Shown one piece after another: positions 33,263-33,334 of a stretch of 33,334 nucleotides of DNA. The position numbers were made by a program, and so were the translations under genes. Numbering within the stretch: position 1 is the first letter of the stretch; the number at the start of each line of letters is the position of its first letter. The notes under the pieces were generated by a model. That model had not been told where the DNA came from, did no database searches, and worked only from the letters and a program-made list of their open reading frames with translations. The DNA is from Puniceibacterium confluentis (lineage in GTDB: Bacteria > Pseudomonadota > Alphaproteobacteria > Rhodobacterales > Rhodobacteraceae): NCBI RefSeq assembly GCF_007923445.1, contig NZ_VOJI01000032.1:1-33334 (forward strand), in the 5' to 3' direction.

Positions 33263-33334
33263 ACAAGCATGCAATTTTGACCCCGTGGCGGGGTGATCGG
33301 CGTCCAAAAGTGACCCCCTTATACTGATTTGGAT
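33258..33334. mobile_element. Left end of a probable IS21-family element
   Basis: From about TGTGAACAAGC (33258) onward the sequence has the look of IS21-family ends: a first TTTTGACCCC (33275-33284), a small ACCCC/GGGGT stem, then AAAAGTGACCCCC, a near repeat of the first. IS21 ends carry multiple such internal repeats. Transposase genes (istA, istB) would lie to the right and are not in the window. The exact boundary and any target duplication cannot be seen. Confidence 0.6.

Overview
The window looks like a chromosomal stretch of an alphaproteobacterium of the family Rhodobacteraceae (Roseobacter/Rhodobacter group). The evidence is the high GC content, an sqdBDC sulfolipid operon, the murA-DUF2948-hisD-UPF0262-low-MW phosphatase series followed by infA-maf-RNase G-yacG, and the large number of TRAP-type and ABC-type transport genes. 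No taxonomic search could be run, so this rests on gene content and order.

Layout. 1-473: no convincing gene. 474-4827 (minus): a small probable lipoprotein followed by a 1292-residue RTX protein that carries a metzincin zinc-protease motif. 5124-8058 (plus): sqdB-sqdD-sqdC, translationally coupled, for the headgroup of the sulfolipid SQDG. 8078-11376: a zinc-uptake locus, with zur-znuC-znuB on minus and znuA divergent on plus around a Zur-box-like palindrome. 11465-12718 (plus): a glycerate 2-kinase. 12779-20426 (minus): a tight eight-gene operon of FAD oxidoreductase, TRAP transporter (dctP, dctQ, dctM), BASS-like membrane protein and pxpB-pxpC-pxpA (5-oxoprolinase). A divergent winged-helix regulator (20532-21047) is separated from it by two overlapping perfect palindromes.

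21110-29669 (minus): a housekeeping block reading, in transcription order, small basic protein, murA, DUF2948, hisD, UPF0262, low-MW phosphatase, then a SnoaL-like protein, GNAT acetyltransferase and nitrilase-superfamily hydrolase, then infA, maf, RNase E/G-like and yacG. The middle three are probably an accessory insertion in an otherwise conserved series.

29768 to the end is mobile DNA. A tRNA-Thr(GGT) gene is followed at once by a large tyrosine recombinase, an unknown 171-residue protein, and a DUF927 (primase/helicase-like) gene that is cut off just after its P-loop by what looks like the left end of an IS21-family insertion sequence. The element continues past the window, so its far attachment site and cargo are not visible.

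How the parts work together: the zinc locus is a complete autoregulated importer. The 12.8-20.4 kb operon reads as a capture-and-use pathway: TRAP import of a small carboxylate, probably 5-oxoproline or a related amino-acid derivative, ATP-dependent ring opening to glutamate by PxpABC, and oxidation of an amine substrate by the DadA-like enzyme. The substrate assignment is inference.
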